A stretch of 64,000 bases of DNA from Desulfamplus magnetovallimortis (GCF_900170035.1 NZ_LT828545.1:76329-140328); one strand, 5' to 3'; positions 27,201 to 35,321 are shown, counted from the stretch's first letter. The notes: generated from the letters alone by a model not told the origin. A program made the numbers and translations.

Positions 27201-27838
27201 GCTATCTCCGGAATAATGCTGTCCACCACCAGTTCATCATTTTGATAGTCCCCCCACTCCACATCATACTCTTTTCTGACAATATCAAGGAACTCCTGAT
27301 AGCGACCCTCTTTTTTTATTTTGCGTTCTAGGGTGGCAACCTTTAAGTTTCGGGAATAACCGGCCCACTGCAATACCTTGTAATAGAGGACAGTGGATAC
27401 CTCTTCCATGGTTGCTCCGACAAGCTGCTCACTTGCAAGATCAAGGAGCAGCACAGATGCAGGGAACCGTTTGGTGATGGTGGAGAGCAGTGCCCGGCTT
27501 GCAGGCCTGTTCAGACGATCCTGCAGATGTTTCATAAAAGGGGTGCCATCCAGTTCAACGGCGTTATCAAAAGATAATCCCAGGTATTTTGTAAATGAAC
27601 TTTTACCTGAACCGTAAAAACCTGAGACCCAGACACCAACTTCATTTTCTCCTCCCACATCCATACCCACCTGCATCTTTTCCAGCAGTTTTTCAAACTG
27701 CTCTTCAATGCTGTCTGTGACAACATATTCTGAAATTTCCGATTTCAGGCGATGTGACTGGGATGCACTGTAGGTGATCACCTTTTCAATGGTTCGGTGT
27801 ATATCTTTGTTGGGATCAAATAAACTGTTTATGTTCAT
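24221..27838 (-). CDS. brxC: BREX ATPase BrxC
   Basis: 1205 residues, the usual size of BrxC/PglY. Near the N-terminus is a P-loop, GFYGSGKS (residues 73-80), followed by a Walker B-like QYIIFIVDEVGQYVG near residue 265 and GKVWFIGTAQQTL. The C-terminal part has long charged helices and a Lys/Arg-rich tail. BrxC is a large P-loop ATPase essential for BREX. About 210 bases, containing a family A repeat, separate it from brxB upstream, and brnTA follows it, so operon continuity at both junctions depends on read-through. Confidence 0.93.
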   Translation of the reverse strand: MNINSLFDPNKDIHRTIEKVITYSASQSHRLKSEISEYVVTDSIEEQFEKLLEKMQVGMDVGGENEVGVWVSGFYGSGKSSFTKYLGLSFDNAVELDGTPFMKHLQDRLNRPASRALLSTITKRFPASVLLLDLASEQLVGATMEEVSTVLYYKVLQWAGYSRNLKVATLERKIKKEGRYQEFLDIVRKEYDVEWGDYQNDELVVDSIIPEIAHRMYPNIFKDETSFSTETSTIIRFENERVQEMIDIIRETSDKQYIIFIVDEVGQYVGSRKNLILNLDGLAKNLKQIGDGKVWFIGTAQQTLTEDNAHAALNSPDLYKLKDRFPIQIDLESSDIKEICYKRLLGKSSTGEAELGAIFDKHGQALRHNTKLEDAKYYGVDFDKKTFINLYPFLPAHFDILLHLLGALAKSTGGIGLRSAIKVIQDILLEGSQGRRSVVDQEVGWLATTVTLYETLEKDIQRAFSHIHQAVEKVLIRFPDSELHKDIAKAVAVLQILGNLPVTVQNVASLMHPSVDADSKKDQVEKAVQELINDPLVPFGEQDNNLCFFSEKLNDIEQERSQIPLRTADTRRIFNEALKSAFSPLPSTRLNESLSVRTGLKVQSGSMISTITGDKDTIQTIVEFVEPSDYDTVRTRFIDDSRHRSSQYIIYLLGRTHSDIDNKVKEIFKCQEIARRHRNDPDQSVKEYCTSQVDRSNKLISELQHLIKRSLSQGSFIFKGQSTAVESLNPDVLEAAKKHLAKVAAQIFDRNKEASVRAETALAEKFLKIGNLSAITDKIDPLGLVQMNGGTPSIKFDHKALLSIRDYIDKNGTVDGKRLMEHFTEAPFGWSQDTLRYLIASLLVAGEIKLKVSGHEVTVNGQKAIDALKTNNAFKPIGVSLRDERPSMEILARAAQRLTILLGDNIIPLEDVISKATTKSFPEIQHKFGSLAEKMATYALPGRDQILQMNQEITDVLLTDGSDAPQRLGGEDSLLYENLRRADEIKKALESGLEKTLKELLEHRKDIEKLPNSGVPGALKKELESELTKLGDHLNKDDFYKHAADLNTILTSLQSQAKKAAQEMMEAQKQIIKNAEKALLQIPQWVEFTQEEQNNVLSGLDDLIKEVEPDLKGLYQLIHQDFDINSHINELKEKIVKDGRERKKRRLEKGKKKKEGEERTKLSRTISIPSTLSEPSQVDDLIQSFQDLKEEAACYQDIEISISTI

Positions 27839-27865
27839 TCCAATAGATTCCTTTTAATATGTACA

Positions 27866-28037
27866 CTCAAAGGCGACACCTTCATTTCTTTCCCAGCAGT
27901 TATTGAATTTGTCTGAATCAGGATAACCAGGATGAAAAAGATGTTCAGGATATATAATCCTGCCTTATCCTGTTAATCCTGGGTATCCTGATTCAGACAG
28001 TATTAACAATGCTCAAAAGTTCATAGGTGTCGATTTT
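27866..28037. repeat. Family A element between brxB and brxC
   Basis: Left end CTCAAAGGCGACACC; right end GTGTCGATTTTT, where the expected GAG is lost. The sequence TTTTAATATGTA occurs immediately outside both ends (27852-27863 and 28034-28045), a good target-duplication candidate of about 9 bp or more. The element carries the CTGAATCAGGATAACCAGGAT arm and its mirror, so its transcript would fold strongly inside the BREX mRNA. Confidence 0.75.
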
Positions 28038-28049
28038 TAATATGTATAG

Positions 28050-28622
28050 CTAACCACCCACATGAACAGAACGATAGTTTCCATCCTCTGGATAGAAGCC
28101 CAAAAATTTAAGTTGCGTCTTGCCCGTTCTCTTTCCAGGGTAGAGAAAGACCGTGGGAACCTGGAATTTACCCTGCAACTGCCCCTCAATGGAGCCGATT
28201 CTCATGTAGGGATGCAACGCCTCAAGATCGGTCACAAGCACAATGGCATTTTTTTTATCACTGACAGATTCAAGCAAATCTTCGAGTCTTTTCTGAAGCT
28301 CGCCTTTTCCAAGTGCATTGGCAAGGGACTGATTTGTTTTTTTCCATTCATGGGGGGCTTTTTTATCCCCTGCAATCCAGATTTTACGCAATCGGGCATT
28401 TTTGAAAATATCGGCAATGGTGTCGGAAATCGAGAAAAGATGGACATCCCACCCCTCATTGGAAAGTTTTGACTTCCATGCGGTGGTTTGCCGTTTCACC
28501 TCAAGCATTTTGTCCGGATCAAATATGAGATAAAAGATGGGTTCAAAGCTGGCATAACTAAGTTCTCTGCCACGGCGTATTCGTTCCATGAGTTCATTAA
28601 AATCTGCCTTGAGCGATGACAT
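28050..28622 (-). CDS. brxB: BREX protein BrxB (DUF1788)
   Basis: 190 residues matching the DUF1788 family: LKADFNELMERIRRGRELSYASFEPIFYLIFDPDKMLEVKR at the start, and FQVPTVFLYPGKRTGKTQLKFLGFYPEDGNYRSVHVGG at the end. BrxB is a small core protein of type 1 BREX with an uncertain biochemical role. The start overlaps the 3' end of brxA by 26 bases, typical of the brxA-brxB pair. Confidence 0.9.
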   Translation of the reverse strand: MSSLKADFNELMERIRRGRELSYASFEPIFYLIFDPDKMLEVKRQTTAWKSKLSNEGWDVHLFSISDTIADIFKNARLRKIWIAGDKKAPHEWKKTNQSLANALGKGELQKRLEDLLESVSDKKNAIVLVTDLEALHPYMRIGSIEGQLQGKFQVPTVFLYPGKRTGKTQLKFLGFYPEDGNYRSVHVGG

Positions 28623-29394
28623 CCAGAACCTCCTCCATATGTTTAAATTTCCATCCTATTCGGGTGACATCCCCTGCTGACTGGATCATCAGGTAATTTT
28701 TCAGGGATAATCGTTTCAGTTCGCTTCGTACATCTTCGGGTTCAAGGCCAAAAATTCCCCAATCTTTATGGGAGATAGCAGCGTTGTCCCCCAGACCTGA
28801 AAAATGAAGATCATGAATGAGTATGGCGGCAACCTTTAATTCCAGATGAACAGGGAGAAGTTTTCGCTCGGATTTGCGGATTTTTTCCAGGAAACCGAAA
28901 TCAGAACAACAACCGGTCAGATATGAGGAGACTTTTTTGATGGTACTCTCCGACCAGGTTTTCTTTGTCTTTCCCTCTTCAACTGCCCTTGCCACAAACT
29001 CTTTTGCATCGTCATTGGTGAGGGTCTCATAGCCGCTGGAGTATTGTACCCAATAGACCTGGCGTATAAAATCTGCAAGGATGGCGTTTGCCCTGCATGT
29101 ATAAAGGCAGAGAAGCTGGTTGAACTCATTTGATGAGAACAAGCTCTGGTGGTGTTTCAATAGGGTTGCAGGAAGGGCATCATCTGCAAGGTATCGGGGG
29201 GCAAAGCACTCAAGCACAATATTCTTTAACCGCCTTGCTGAAACAGTGGCAAACTCACCTGAGTTCAAAGCGGCTTGAAATAGTGAAGAGGAATCCAGGG
29301 CGGAATCCCAGAGGTTTAATAAAATTTTTGTTTCATTTATTAAGCCCAGACCGGCACTTAGTTGTGTTGTGTAGTGTTTTCGTTCTTCTGTCAC
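28597..29394 (-). CDS. brxA: BREX protein BrxA (DUF1819)
   Basis: 265 residues of the DUF1819 family: YTTQLSAGLGLINETKILLNLWD at the N-terminus, LLCLYTCRANAILADFIRQVYW in the middle and a winged-helix-like C-terminus. BrxA is a small DNA-binding protein in known BREX systems. The reading frame overlaps brxB. A family B hairpin of about 185 bp lies between it and brxE. Confidence 0.9.
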   Translation of the reverse strand: MTEERKHYTTQLSAGLGLINETKILLNLWDSALDSSSLFQAALNSGEFATVSARRLKNIVLECFAPRYLADDALPATLLKHHQSLFSSNEFNQLLCLYTCRANAILADFIRQVYWVQYSSGYETLTNDDAKEFVARAVEEGKTKKTWSESTIKKVSSYLTGCCSDFGFLEKIRKSERKLLPVHLELKVAAILIHDLHFSGLGDNAAISHKDWGIFGLEPEDVRSELKRLSLKNYLMIQSAGDVTRIGWKFKHMEEVLDVIAQGRF

Positions 29395-29449
29395 TTGTTG
29401 TCCTTACAATTTACTGTCCTTCAGAATCTATTGTCTTTCAGAATTTACT

Positions 29450-29634
29450 GGTATCTTTCATTTATCGGTTTACACTTTTTGAGGCTTATTCTTTTGTCTG
29501 AATCACGGATTAAACGGATTAAAAGATTACACTGATTGAAAAAAATCTGTGTAATTTGCGTAATCTGTGGCAATCCGTGATTCAGACAATTAAAGGAAAG
29601 TGTAAACTACTTTTAAGCTGATATGAAGGATGTC
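29450..29634. repeat. Family B repeat carrying a second palindrome, between brxE and brxA
   Basis: Outer ends GGTATCTTTCATTTATCGG and ATATGAAGGATGTC with inner AAGTGTAAACTACTTTT. The middle is occupied by another inverted repeat starting TGTCTGAATCACGGATTAAACG near 29494 and ending AATCCGTGATTCAGACA near 29588. The last two bases overlap the end of brxE. Confidence 0.7.
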
Positions 29635-30184
29635 AATTTACTGTCCTAAAATATGGGATGACCTGAACCTTGTTTAAAAATGCACAGTGATATAGATTGG
29701 CTATATCGTGTAAGGAATCTTGGTCGGATTTTTGGCCGGATTCTTCCATGAAAAAATCATCAATGGTGCCCATAAGGACTGGCCCTTCCTTGATCTGTGA
29801 ACATCCCTGGATCTGTGAAGAAGAGGCAATGAAATCAGACAGAGCATGTTCAGCACTCTCTTTATCAACAATTGCCTCCTTTATCTCTGAAACAAACGCC
29901 CCATCATGAAGCAGTTGAAACAACGACAGTTCAATATTTTCAGGCAGCCTGAACAGATGATAAACCTCACCCACACCGATATGCTCATCATGCACCCGTG
30001 CGGCAGCCTCTTTTACCCCCTGATATTGTGCAATAAATGAGGTTTTTCCAAAAACCGGATTTAAAAATGATGAGCTTGTGGGGCTGAAAAATGAACTTGA
30101 CCACCAGTTTGCTTGACCCTTTTCCCCAAGATAACCTGTCAGGATTCTTAATGTTGCTATGGATTTTATTTTATTGGTACTCAT
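29633..30184 (-). CDS. brxE: BrxE-family protein, first gene of the BREX operon
   Basis: 183 residues. The N-terminal motif LGEKGQANWWSSSFFSPTSSSFLNPVF and the following HDEHIGVGEVYHLFRLPENIE are what I recognise as the BrxE family, described from type 6 BREX loci; this rests on recalled family features and not on an alignment. Its function is unknown. It is the promoter-proximal gene. The C-terminal part (DQDSLHDIANLYHCAFLNKVQVIPYFRTVN) is less distinctive. If the recognition is wrong it remains a conserved-looking BREX-linked protein. Confidence 0.65.
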   Translation of the reverse strand: MSTNKIKSIATLRILTGYLGEKGQANWWSSSFFSPTSSSFLNPVFGKTSFIAQYQGVKEAAARVHDEHIGVGEVYHLFRLPENIELSLFQLLHDGAFVSEIKEAIVDKESAEHALSDFIASSSQIQGCSQIKEGPVLMGTIDDFFMEESGQKSDQDSLHDIANLYHCAFLNKVQVIPYFRTVN

Positions 30185-30257
30185 CTATTGTCTCAACCTT
30201 GTGCATTGGAATTGTAATAATGATTGTAGTGAAAAAGCTTGTCCGTGAACTTAAATA

Positions 30258-30431
30258 CTCAAAACCGGCCAATTATTTCTTTTTCAGCAGATATTGCATT
30301 TGTCTGAATCAGGATAAGCAGGATGGACAGGATGTTCAGGATATACAATCCTGATTTATCCTGTTAATCTTGGGTATCCTGATTCAGACATTATTGACAA
30401 AGCTCAAAAGATCATAGTTGTCGTGTTTGAG
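30258..30431. repeat. Family A element upstream of the BREX operon
   Basis: Ends CTCAAAACCGG and GTCGTGTTTGAG, about 174 bp. TAAATA and TAAACA stand outside the two ends, a near-match that may be a decayed target duplication. It occupies the likely promoter area upstream of brxE. Confidence 0.75.
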
Positions 30432-30446
30432 TAAACACTCGTGGCA

Positions 30447-30474
30447 GTAGAGACAAGGCATGCCTTGTCTCTAC
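30447..30474. repeat. Perfect 28-bp palindrome
   Basis: GTAGAGACAAGGCA followed by its exact complement in mirror order. Related GTAGAGAC palindromes occur at 36505 and 61652 inside family B elements; here it stands alone. It could form a cruciform or act as a bidirectional terminator. Confidence 0.7.
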
Positions 30475-30483
30475 TACTTCCAC

Positions 30484-30526
30484 CCCGGATATGAAAATTT
30501 GTATCCATTTTCACGGTAAATACTTC
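30484..30526. repeat. Repeat family D, minus orientation
   Basis: The complement reads TTTACCGTGAAAATGGATAC, followed by TTTTCATATCCGGGGTGG; similar units are at 54597, 54656 and 62036. Confidence 0.5.
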
Positions 30527-30596
30527 ACACCATTATTAAATCGAACTTATAAGAACATAAGTTTGTTTAAAATGGTCATTATTGCCATAGCAGTAA

Positions 30597-30862
30597 ATTA
30601 TAATCAAGGATTTTTATGATCATATAAACTGTTGTCAGTTTGACTGGCATAATATATGGTGGGTATTATGAATATAGATGAATTAAAAAAATGCAAGAGT
30701 CGTAATGACATAAGAATGGATGAACTTTTGAGCATCGCAAATTTTTTTATTGATATGATTGTGCCGGAGCAAGCATCGGAAAGGGTTTCAAAAAAACTAA
30801 AGTGAAGGGAAAAAAATGATATGCTCTATTCCAGGAAAGCCATGAGATACGCCATCATCAAA
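30597..30862 (+). pseudogene. Collapsed remnant of a merR-vwa gene pair
   Basis: Bases 30597-30800 closely follow 12052-12250: the same upstream dyad, the same start and about 43 codons of the MerR-like gene. The sequence then jumps to the last codons of the VWA gene (ATGATATGCTCTATTCCAGG, CCATGAGATAC) and ends near 30862. About 1.9 kb is missing relative to the intact pair, and the fused frame stops at the TGA near 30804. It is in the same orientation as the intact pair, so the two bracket the BREX operon. Confidence 0.85.
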
Positions 30863-30890
30863 AGCCCCCTCTTACAGAGTTTTGAGGGGG
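30858..30890 (-). terminator. Probable terminator of the TrkA-like gene
   Basis: On the minus strand CCCCCTC (30890-30884) pairs with GAGGGGG (30871-30865) around a 12-base loop, followed by CTTTTG. The uridine run is short. It stands about 60 bases after the stop of the gene ending at 30954. Confidence 0.5.
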
Positions 30891-30953
30891 AGAATAGTTC
30901 AAAAAGGGTACTCTCAATAAAGGATTCACACGTTGTCTTGATCTACTGAATTA

Positions 30954-31655
30954 TCACCGTATAAGGTTTTCAAACTCTTTTATACTTTTTGCACTGCCCA
31001 TAACTACAACAGTGTCTCCACTTTTAAATTTTGTATTTGCTTCAGGATTAAATATCATTTTTCCTTCTTTATCCTGTATGGCAATAACAATCAAATTCAT
31101 TTTCTGGCGGATTCCAGAGTCCACAAGGCTGACATTATCAAGTTTTGACCCCTGCCTGACATGAACTTCTTCAAACTGAAATTCGGTTGAATCATCATTG
31201 AATGCAGTTTCAAGGAATTTAATGACCGTTGGCCGTAAAATCGCATGGGCTATGCGCCGGGCACCGATATCATAGGGAGATATTACTTTGTTGGCGCCTG
31301 CTTCCTCCAGCATTTTTCTGGATGAATCCCTGGATGCACGGGCTACAATAAAAATATCAGGATTCAACTTCCTTGCCAACTGTACAAGCAGAACATTCTC
31401 TTCATCTTTTCCCACGCCTGCAATGATACCGGAAGCCTTTTTTATCCCTGCCCTGATCAACATATTGTCATCAGCCGCTTCTCCGATCAGGTAAAGAACG
31501 CCATCTTCATCAAGTTTATCTTCATGATTAGACTCTTTTTCTACGACCACAACGTCAATGTACTTCTGGACTAAATACTGTGTCAGCAACCGGCCGATTC
31601 TGCCATAGCCGCATACGATATAATGAGCATCAAGTTTTTTAATTTGATTGTCCAA
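30954..31655 (-). CDS. TrkA-type NAD-binding protein (RCK domain) of a potassium channel/transporter
   Basis: 233 residues: an RCK/TrkA-N Rossmann domain beginning YIVCGYGRIGRLLTQYL (GxGxxG nucleotide site near residues 15-20), with VVVVEKES and a conserved acidic switch, and a TrkA-C domain near 145-233 (GSKLDNVSLVDSG, FKSGDTVVVMG). Many homologues carry an N-terminal two-helix pore; none is encoded here or in the 150 bases upstream, so it is either a free regulatory subunit or the cytosolic part of a lost channel. The start is TTG at 31655, six bases after a strong GGAGG. Confidence 0.85.
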   Translation of the reverse strand: MDNQIKKLDAHYIVCGYGRIGRLLTQYLVQKYIDVVVVEKESNHEDKLDEDGVLYLIGEAADDNMLIRAGIKKASGIIAGVGKDEENVLLVQLARKLNPDIFIVARASRDSSRKMLEEAGANKVISPYDIGARRIAHAILRPTVIKFLETAFNDDSTEFQFEEVHVRQGSKLDNVSLVDSGIRQKMNLIVIAIQDKEGKMIFNPEANTKFKSGDTVVVMGSAKSIKEFENLIR

Positions 31656-31807
31656 TTACAGCCTCCTGGTAAACGAAAAATAATGTCAAATTTCACCTGC
31701 TTTTTTTATTTCAATATTTGCAACTCATTTTTAAAAAAATCCTGGCTGGGTTTGTTCTTTAAAACATTTTTATTTTCAGGACCTTCCTTTATAGGATAAA
31801 TTGTCTT

Positions 31808-33313
31808 TTACATGATTCCAGCCGGAATGCTTTTAAGCGGAAGGATAACAGTGAATGTAGTGCCTCTGTCAACCTCACTCTCAACATTTATATATCCTTT
31901 CATGGCATCCACAATGCCCTTTACGATGGGAAGTCCCAGACCTGTTCCGTTTATAAAGCGGGTTCTGTCGTTTTTCACTCTGTAGAAACGGTCAAATATT
32001 TTGTCCATGTATTTTGCATCAATACCAAATCCGTTATCCTTTACACTTACCCTTATGTTGTTTCCTGCCACATCTGATCTGACTTCAATGGTGCCGCCTT
32101 CCTGGGTATAGTTGATGGCGTTGGCGATAAGATTGCCGAACACGCTCTCAAGTGCCATGGGGTCTGCTGTAAGGGGAGGTATTGTTGTTTCTGGAGGGAT
32201 AACAGTAAGTGTCTGGTTTTTGGCCTTTGCTCTGTCATTGAGAAAATCTCCAATGTTTTTGAGGAGTTCGTCAATCTGCACCTTTTCTGTCTTTTTTGCC
32301 TGGGTTCCAGCCTCAATGCGCGACAGATCCAGAAGATCTCCAATTGTGGAGATAAGTGTTCTTGTTTTTTCCCTTGCCCGTGAAAGCATGTACTGATCCT
32401 GTTCATCTGCCTTGTCAGCAATGCTGTCAATGACCATGTTGAGCTGTTCGTGTATTGTTGATAAAGGGGAGCGCAGCTCATGGGTCACCTTGGCCACAAA
32501 TTCCGACTTGAGCTGGTCAAGGGCCTTCATGGTGGTGATATCCACAAAGTTTACAACAGCACCGATACATTCGTTTCTTTCGCCCATAACAGGGCTGCAT
32601 CGTACCATAAGGCAATTTTTGTTCTCTGTTTCTATTTCGTGTGGGGGGATATCGCTGTAGTCAATGTAGCGGCCCCTTGAGAGGTCAATCACAAGATCGC
32701 ACAGTTCCCTGTTTTCAATGAAATTGTCAATGGCAAGCCCTGGGCCTTTATCTTCTGAAATGCCTAAGTATTGATAACATGCCGGATTTATGAGCACAAC
32801 TTTGCCCATGCTGTTGGTAACAATGACACCATTGGGAAGAGATTCAATGATTGTGCGGGTTCTGCTCTGTTCGTTGTGCAGATCTTCAAGGGTGCGTTTT
32901 TTCTCCCTTTGCAGCCTCTCTTTTTCAATTGTAAGCTCTATCTTTTCCCTTGCTCTGCTAACAGAGATCCTAAGTTGATCAGGCTGGTATGGTTTGGGAA
33001 TAAAGTTGTAGGCTCCCCGTTGCATGGCTTCAATGGCTGTTTCAACTGTTGCATATCCCGTAATTACAATTACAAGTATTCCCCTTTCCATGGCCATTAT
33101 TCTCTTCAGTACCTCCATGCCGTCCATACCGGGCATTTTCATATCCAGAAGAACAATGGCAATGGGTTCTTGTTGAAGTATTTCAAGCCCCTCCTCACCC
33201 CTTGGAGCAAGAAAGACCTCAAAGTCCATCTTGGAAAGAATTCTTTTGGCGCCTTCCCTGAGACTTGGTTCATCATCAATTACAAGAATTTTGCCGGGGT
33301 CCAGGTGCTCCAT
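31808..33313 (-). CDS. Receiver-PAS-histidine kinase hybrid
   Basis: 501 residues. An N-terminal receiver (DD near 13-14, phospho-acceptor Asp57, KP near 107) is followed by a coiled coil (REKIELTIEKERLQREKKRTLEDLHNEQ), a PAS domain (GVIVTNSMGKVVLINPACYQYLG), a HisKA box (VTHELRSPLSTIHEQ near 285) and an HATPase domain with GNLIANAINYTQEGG, DNGFGI and GTGLGLPIVKGI. It is a cytoplasmic signalling protein that probably takes its phosphate signal from another kinase. It lies downstream of aroE on the same strand. Confidence 0.9.
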   Translation of the reverse strand: MEHLDPGKILVIDDEPSLREGAKRILSKMDFEVFLAPRGEEGLEILQQEPIAIVLLDMKMPGMDGMEVLKRIMAMERGILVIVITGYATVETAIEAMQRGAYNFIPKPYQPDQLRISVSRAREKIELTIEKERLQREKKRTLEDLHNEQSRTRTIIESLPNGVIVTNSMGKVVLINPACYQYLGISEDKGPGLAIDNFIENRELCDLVIDLSRGRYIDYSDIPPHEIETENKNCLMVRCSPVMGERNECIGAVVNFVDITTMKALDQLKSEFVAKVTHELRSPLSTIHEQLNMVIDSIADKADEQDQYMLSRAREKTRTLISTIGDLLDLSRIEAGTQAKKTEKVQIDELLKNIGDFLNDRAKAKNQTLTVIPPETTIPPLTADPMALESVFGNLIANAINYTQEGGTIEVRSDVAGNNIRVSVKDNGFGIDAKYMDKIFDRFYRVKNDRTRFINGTGLGLPIVKGIVDAMKGYINVESEVDRGTTFTVILPLKSIPAGIM

Positions 33314-33436
33314 TTTTGATATCTCCTTATTTTTGCATTTTTGCAGATGTTATTCAGGTGGGGCTTCTGTGGTTTTAACAAAGACAACCCTTTGTAGTTT
33401 CCCTTTATCAATGATTTTCAGAAATTGGAATTTTTC

Positions 33437-34246
33437 TTACTCAATGGCCTTCAGAAACTCGGATGGTTCAACGTCAACCCTTGTCCACAAAAGCATTGTA
33501 CGCCTTGCAGCATGGGCAAGTGGCCGAAGACCATCTATGAATGGAACCTTAAGCTCCTTTGCTTTTTTTTCCCAGATATTGTTTTTTCTCCCATAGTTTA
33601 GATCAAGGATGAGTTCGCAATCCTTGAATTTTTGTTCTTGGAGAAAACGGGTAAATTCGGGAGAGTCATCCGGCGATGATACAGGGGTTGTATTGATTAC
33701 TATATTTGCAGAAGAAGGTGTTTGGGCGATGGAGTCAAGTGTGGTGGCTTTGCCTCCGATCTTATTGACGATATTTTCCACACGACGGGCTGTCCTGCCT
33801 GAAATTTCAATGGATTCTGAGCGAAGCCAGTTAAGAATAAAAACCACAGCTCTTGCTCCTCCTCCTGATCCAAAAATAAGGGCCTTTTTGTTGGTGACAT
33901 CAAATCCCTGTTCCTCCAGAGTGTCCATGAAGCCTATGGCGTTGGTGTTGTATCCTTTTAATTCATTGCCGTTTCTTATAATGGTGTTGACAGCTCCAAT
34001 TATGTTGGCACCTTCAGAAAGAATATTCATATAGGGTATTACTGAAGATTTGTGGGGTATTGTGATATTGGCTCCATCAAAATTCAATGTTCTTAAACTC
34101 TGCATGGCTTCTCCTATCTGGTCGGGAAAAACCTTGAGAGGGACATATGATGCAGTTATTCCAATACGCTTGAAAACAGCGGTAAACATTGCCGGGGACT
34201 TGGTACGGAAGGCTCTTTCATCACCTATAATACAGAAAATTTTCAT
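33437..34246 (-). CDS. aroE: Shikimate dehydrogenase
   Basis: About 269 residues from the ATG at 34246 (AAAGG just upstream); a frame from a TTG at 34264 would add six. Family motifs are present: SPAMFTAVFKRIG (shikimate-site Ser), GANITIPHK with the catalytic Lys, GAVNTI, the GSGGGARAV NADP loop near 125 and the C-terminal LLWTRVDVEPSEF region. It reduces 3-dehydroshikimate to shikimate in aromatic amino-acid synthesis. No other aro gene is nearby; its neighbours are signalling genes. Confidence 0.9.
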   Translation of the reverse strand: MKIFCIIGDERAFRTKSPAMFTAVFKRIGITASYVPLKVFPDQIGEAMQSLRTLNFDGANITIPHKSSVIPYMNILSEGANIIGAVNTIIRNGNELKGYNTNAIGFMDTLEEQGFDVTNKKALIFGSGGGARAVVFILNWLRSESIEISGRTARRVENIVNKIGGKATTLDSIAQTPSSANIVINTTPVSSPDDSPEFTRFLQEQKFKDCELILDLNYGRKNNIWEKKAKELKVPFIDGLRPLAHAARRTMLLWTRVDVEPSEFLKAIE

Positions 34247-34449
34247 GATGCCTTTCATTTCCAAAAAATGATAAGATGTTGAACAGGAAGTATGGTGTTA
34301 AATCAAAAGAACTTTTGACTGACAAGTATGTGGATAAAACAAAATAAAAATTGTGACTGACGAGTTGCTTGGGGATGTCATCAAGTTGCTGATGGTCGGG
34401 CAGTAATAATTGCGGTTAGTTATTACTATTTTGCCAGCTTATCTTTTTT

Positions 34450-34533
34450 TGCTGTCTGAATCAGGATAACCAGGATAAAAAAGATGTTCTGGATACTTAA
34501 TCCTGCCTTATCCTGTTAATCCAGGGTATCAAG
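34450..34533. repeat. Truncated family A element
   Basis: Only the central TGTCTGAATCAGGATAACC arm and the CTGCCTTATCCTGTTAATCC part remain; both CTCAAA ends are missing. It is followed by an unrelated palindromic stretch containing CCAGAACC and GGTTCTGG near 34540-34605. Confidence 0.55.
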
Positions 34534-34623
34534 CGGGCCAGAACCATAAAAAGGATATCTGTTATTTTTCGCAGGAGATAAATCAGATCTCTTTTCTGGT
34601 TCTGGCTTTATCAGGTCAGGAAT

Positions 34624-34775
34624 GGACATCCTTCGTATCAACTCAAAATTAGTTTACACTTTTCGAAAAATTCTGAACCATGATTAAAGGATTAACACGA
34701 TTAAAAATCAAGCTAATCCTTTAATCATGAAAATCATGGTTCAAAAAAAGTGTAAACCGACAAATGAAAGATGCC
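34624..34775. repeat. Family B repeat with internal palindrome
   Basis: Outer ends GACATCCTTCGTAT and CAAATGAAAGATGCCC, inner GTTTACACTTTT / AAAAAAAGTGTAAAC. The centre is an inverted repeat (CTGAACCATGATTAAAGGATT ... its complement ending ATCATGGTTCA), comparable to the filled copy at 29450. Confidence 0.65.
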
Positions 34776-34934
34776 CAGGAATGTCTCCGAAATAACTTTC
34801 TTAAACTCCCCCTATCCAGTCATGGATGGGCTGGGGGAGTGATGTAAATGGGCAAGTTATTAAGAAACGATTCCTTAGTTGCTTAGTTATGCCTGTCAGG
34901 GCATAGTCATTTTCTGTAATGCTGAAATAGAGTG

Positions 34935-35321
34935 TCAGGATACAAGAGCTTTGACGCTTTTGGTAATTTCTTCGGCAGATGCAGGTTTTGGCAGATAGTC
35001 ATCAGCTTCCATGCTCATGCCGTCTGCATGTGAATATCTTGTTGACCCTACGTGGTCTGCAACTGCTGTGAGCATAACAATGGGGATGTCCTGGTATTTT
35101 TCATCATGTTTCAGCTCTGCGCATACCTCATATCCATCTTTTTCAGGCATCATAACATCAAGAACTATGGCATCCGGCGGGTTAGCCTTTACCTTTTCAA
35201 TGGCCTCATTTCCATCATAAGCAACCTCAACCTCAAATCCTTCCTTTCTAAGGTTTGACTGGACAATTGAAGCAAAATCAGGTTCATCGTCAACAACAAG
35301 TATTCTTTTTTTATCGCTCAT
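34935..35321 (-). CDS. Single-domain response regulator (CheY-like)
   Basis: 128 residues, receiver domain only: acidic pair DDE at 11-13, phospho-acceptor Asp55 in LDVMMPEKDG, conserved Thr in MLTAV and the Lys in YLPKP. No output domain, so it works by protein contact. A short insertion (DHVGSTRYSHADGMSMEADD) after the Thr is longer than in CheY. Likely partner kinases are the PAS kinase upstream on the same strand (36682) or the receiver-kinase at 31808. Confidence 0.9.
   Translation of the reverse strand: MSDKKRILVVDDEPDFASIVQSNLRKEGFEVEVAYDGNEAIEKVKANPPDAIVLDVMMPEKDGYEVCAELKHDEKYQDIPIVMLTAVADHVGSTRYSHADGMSMEADDYLPKPASAEEITKSVKALVS

Noticed and set aside
30091-30354. 87-codon plus-strand frame with a hydrophobic segment
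   Set aside because: Overlaps the start of brxE and a family A element and has no credible start signal.
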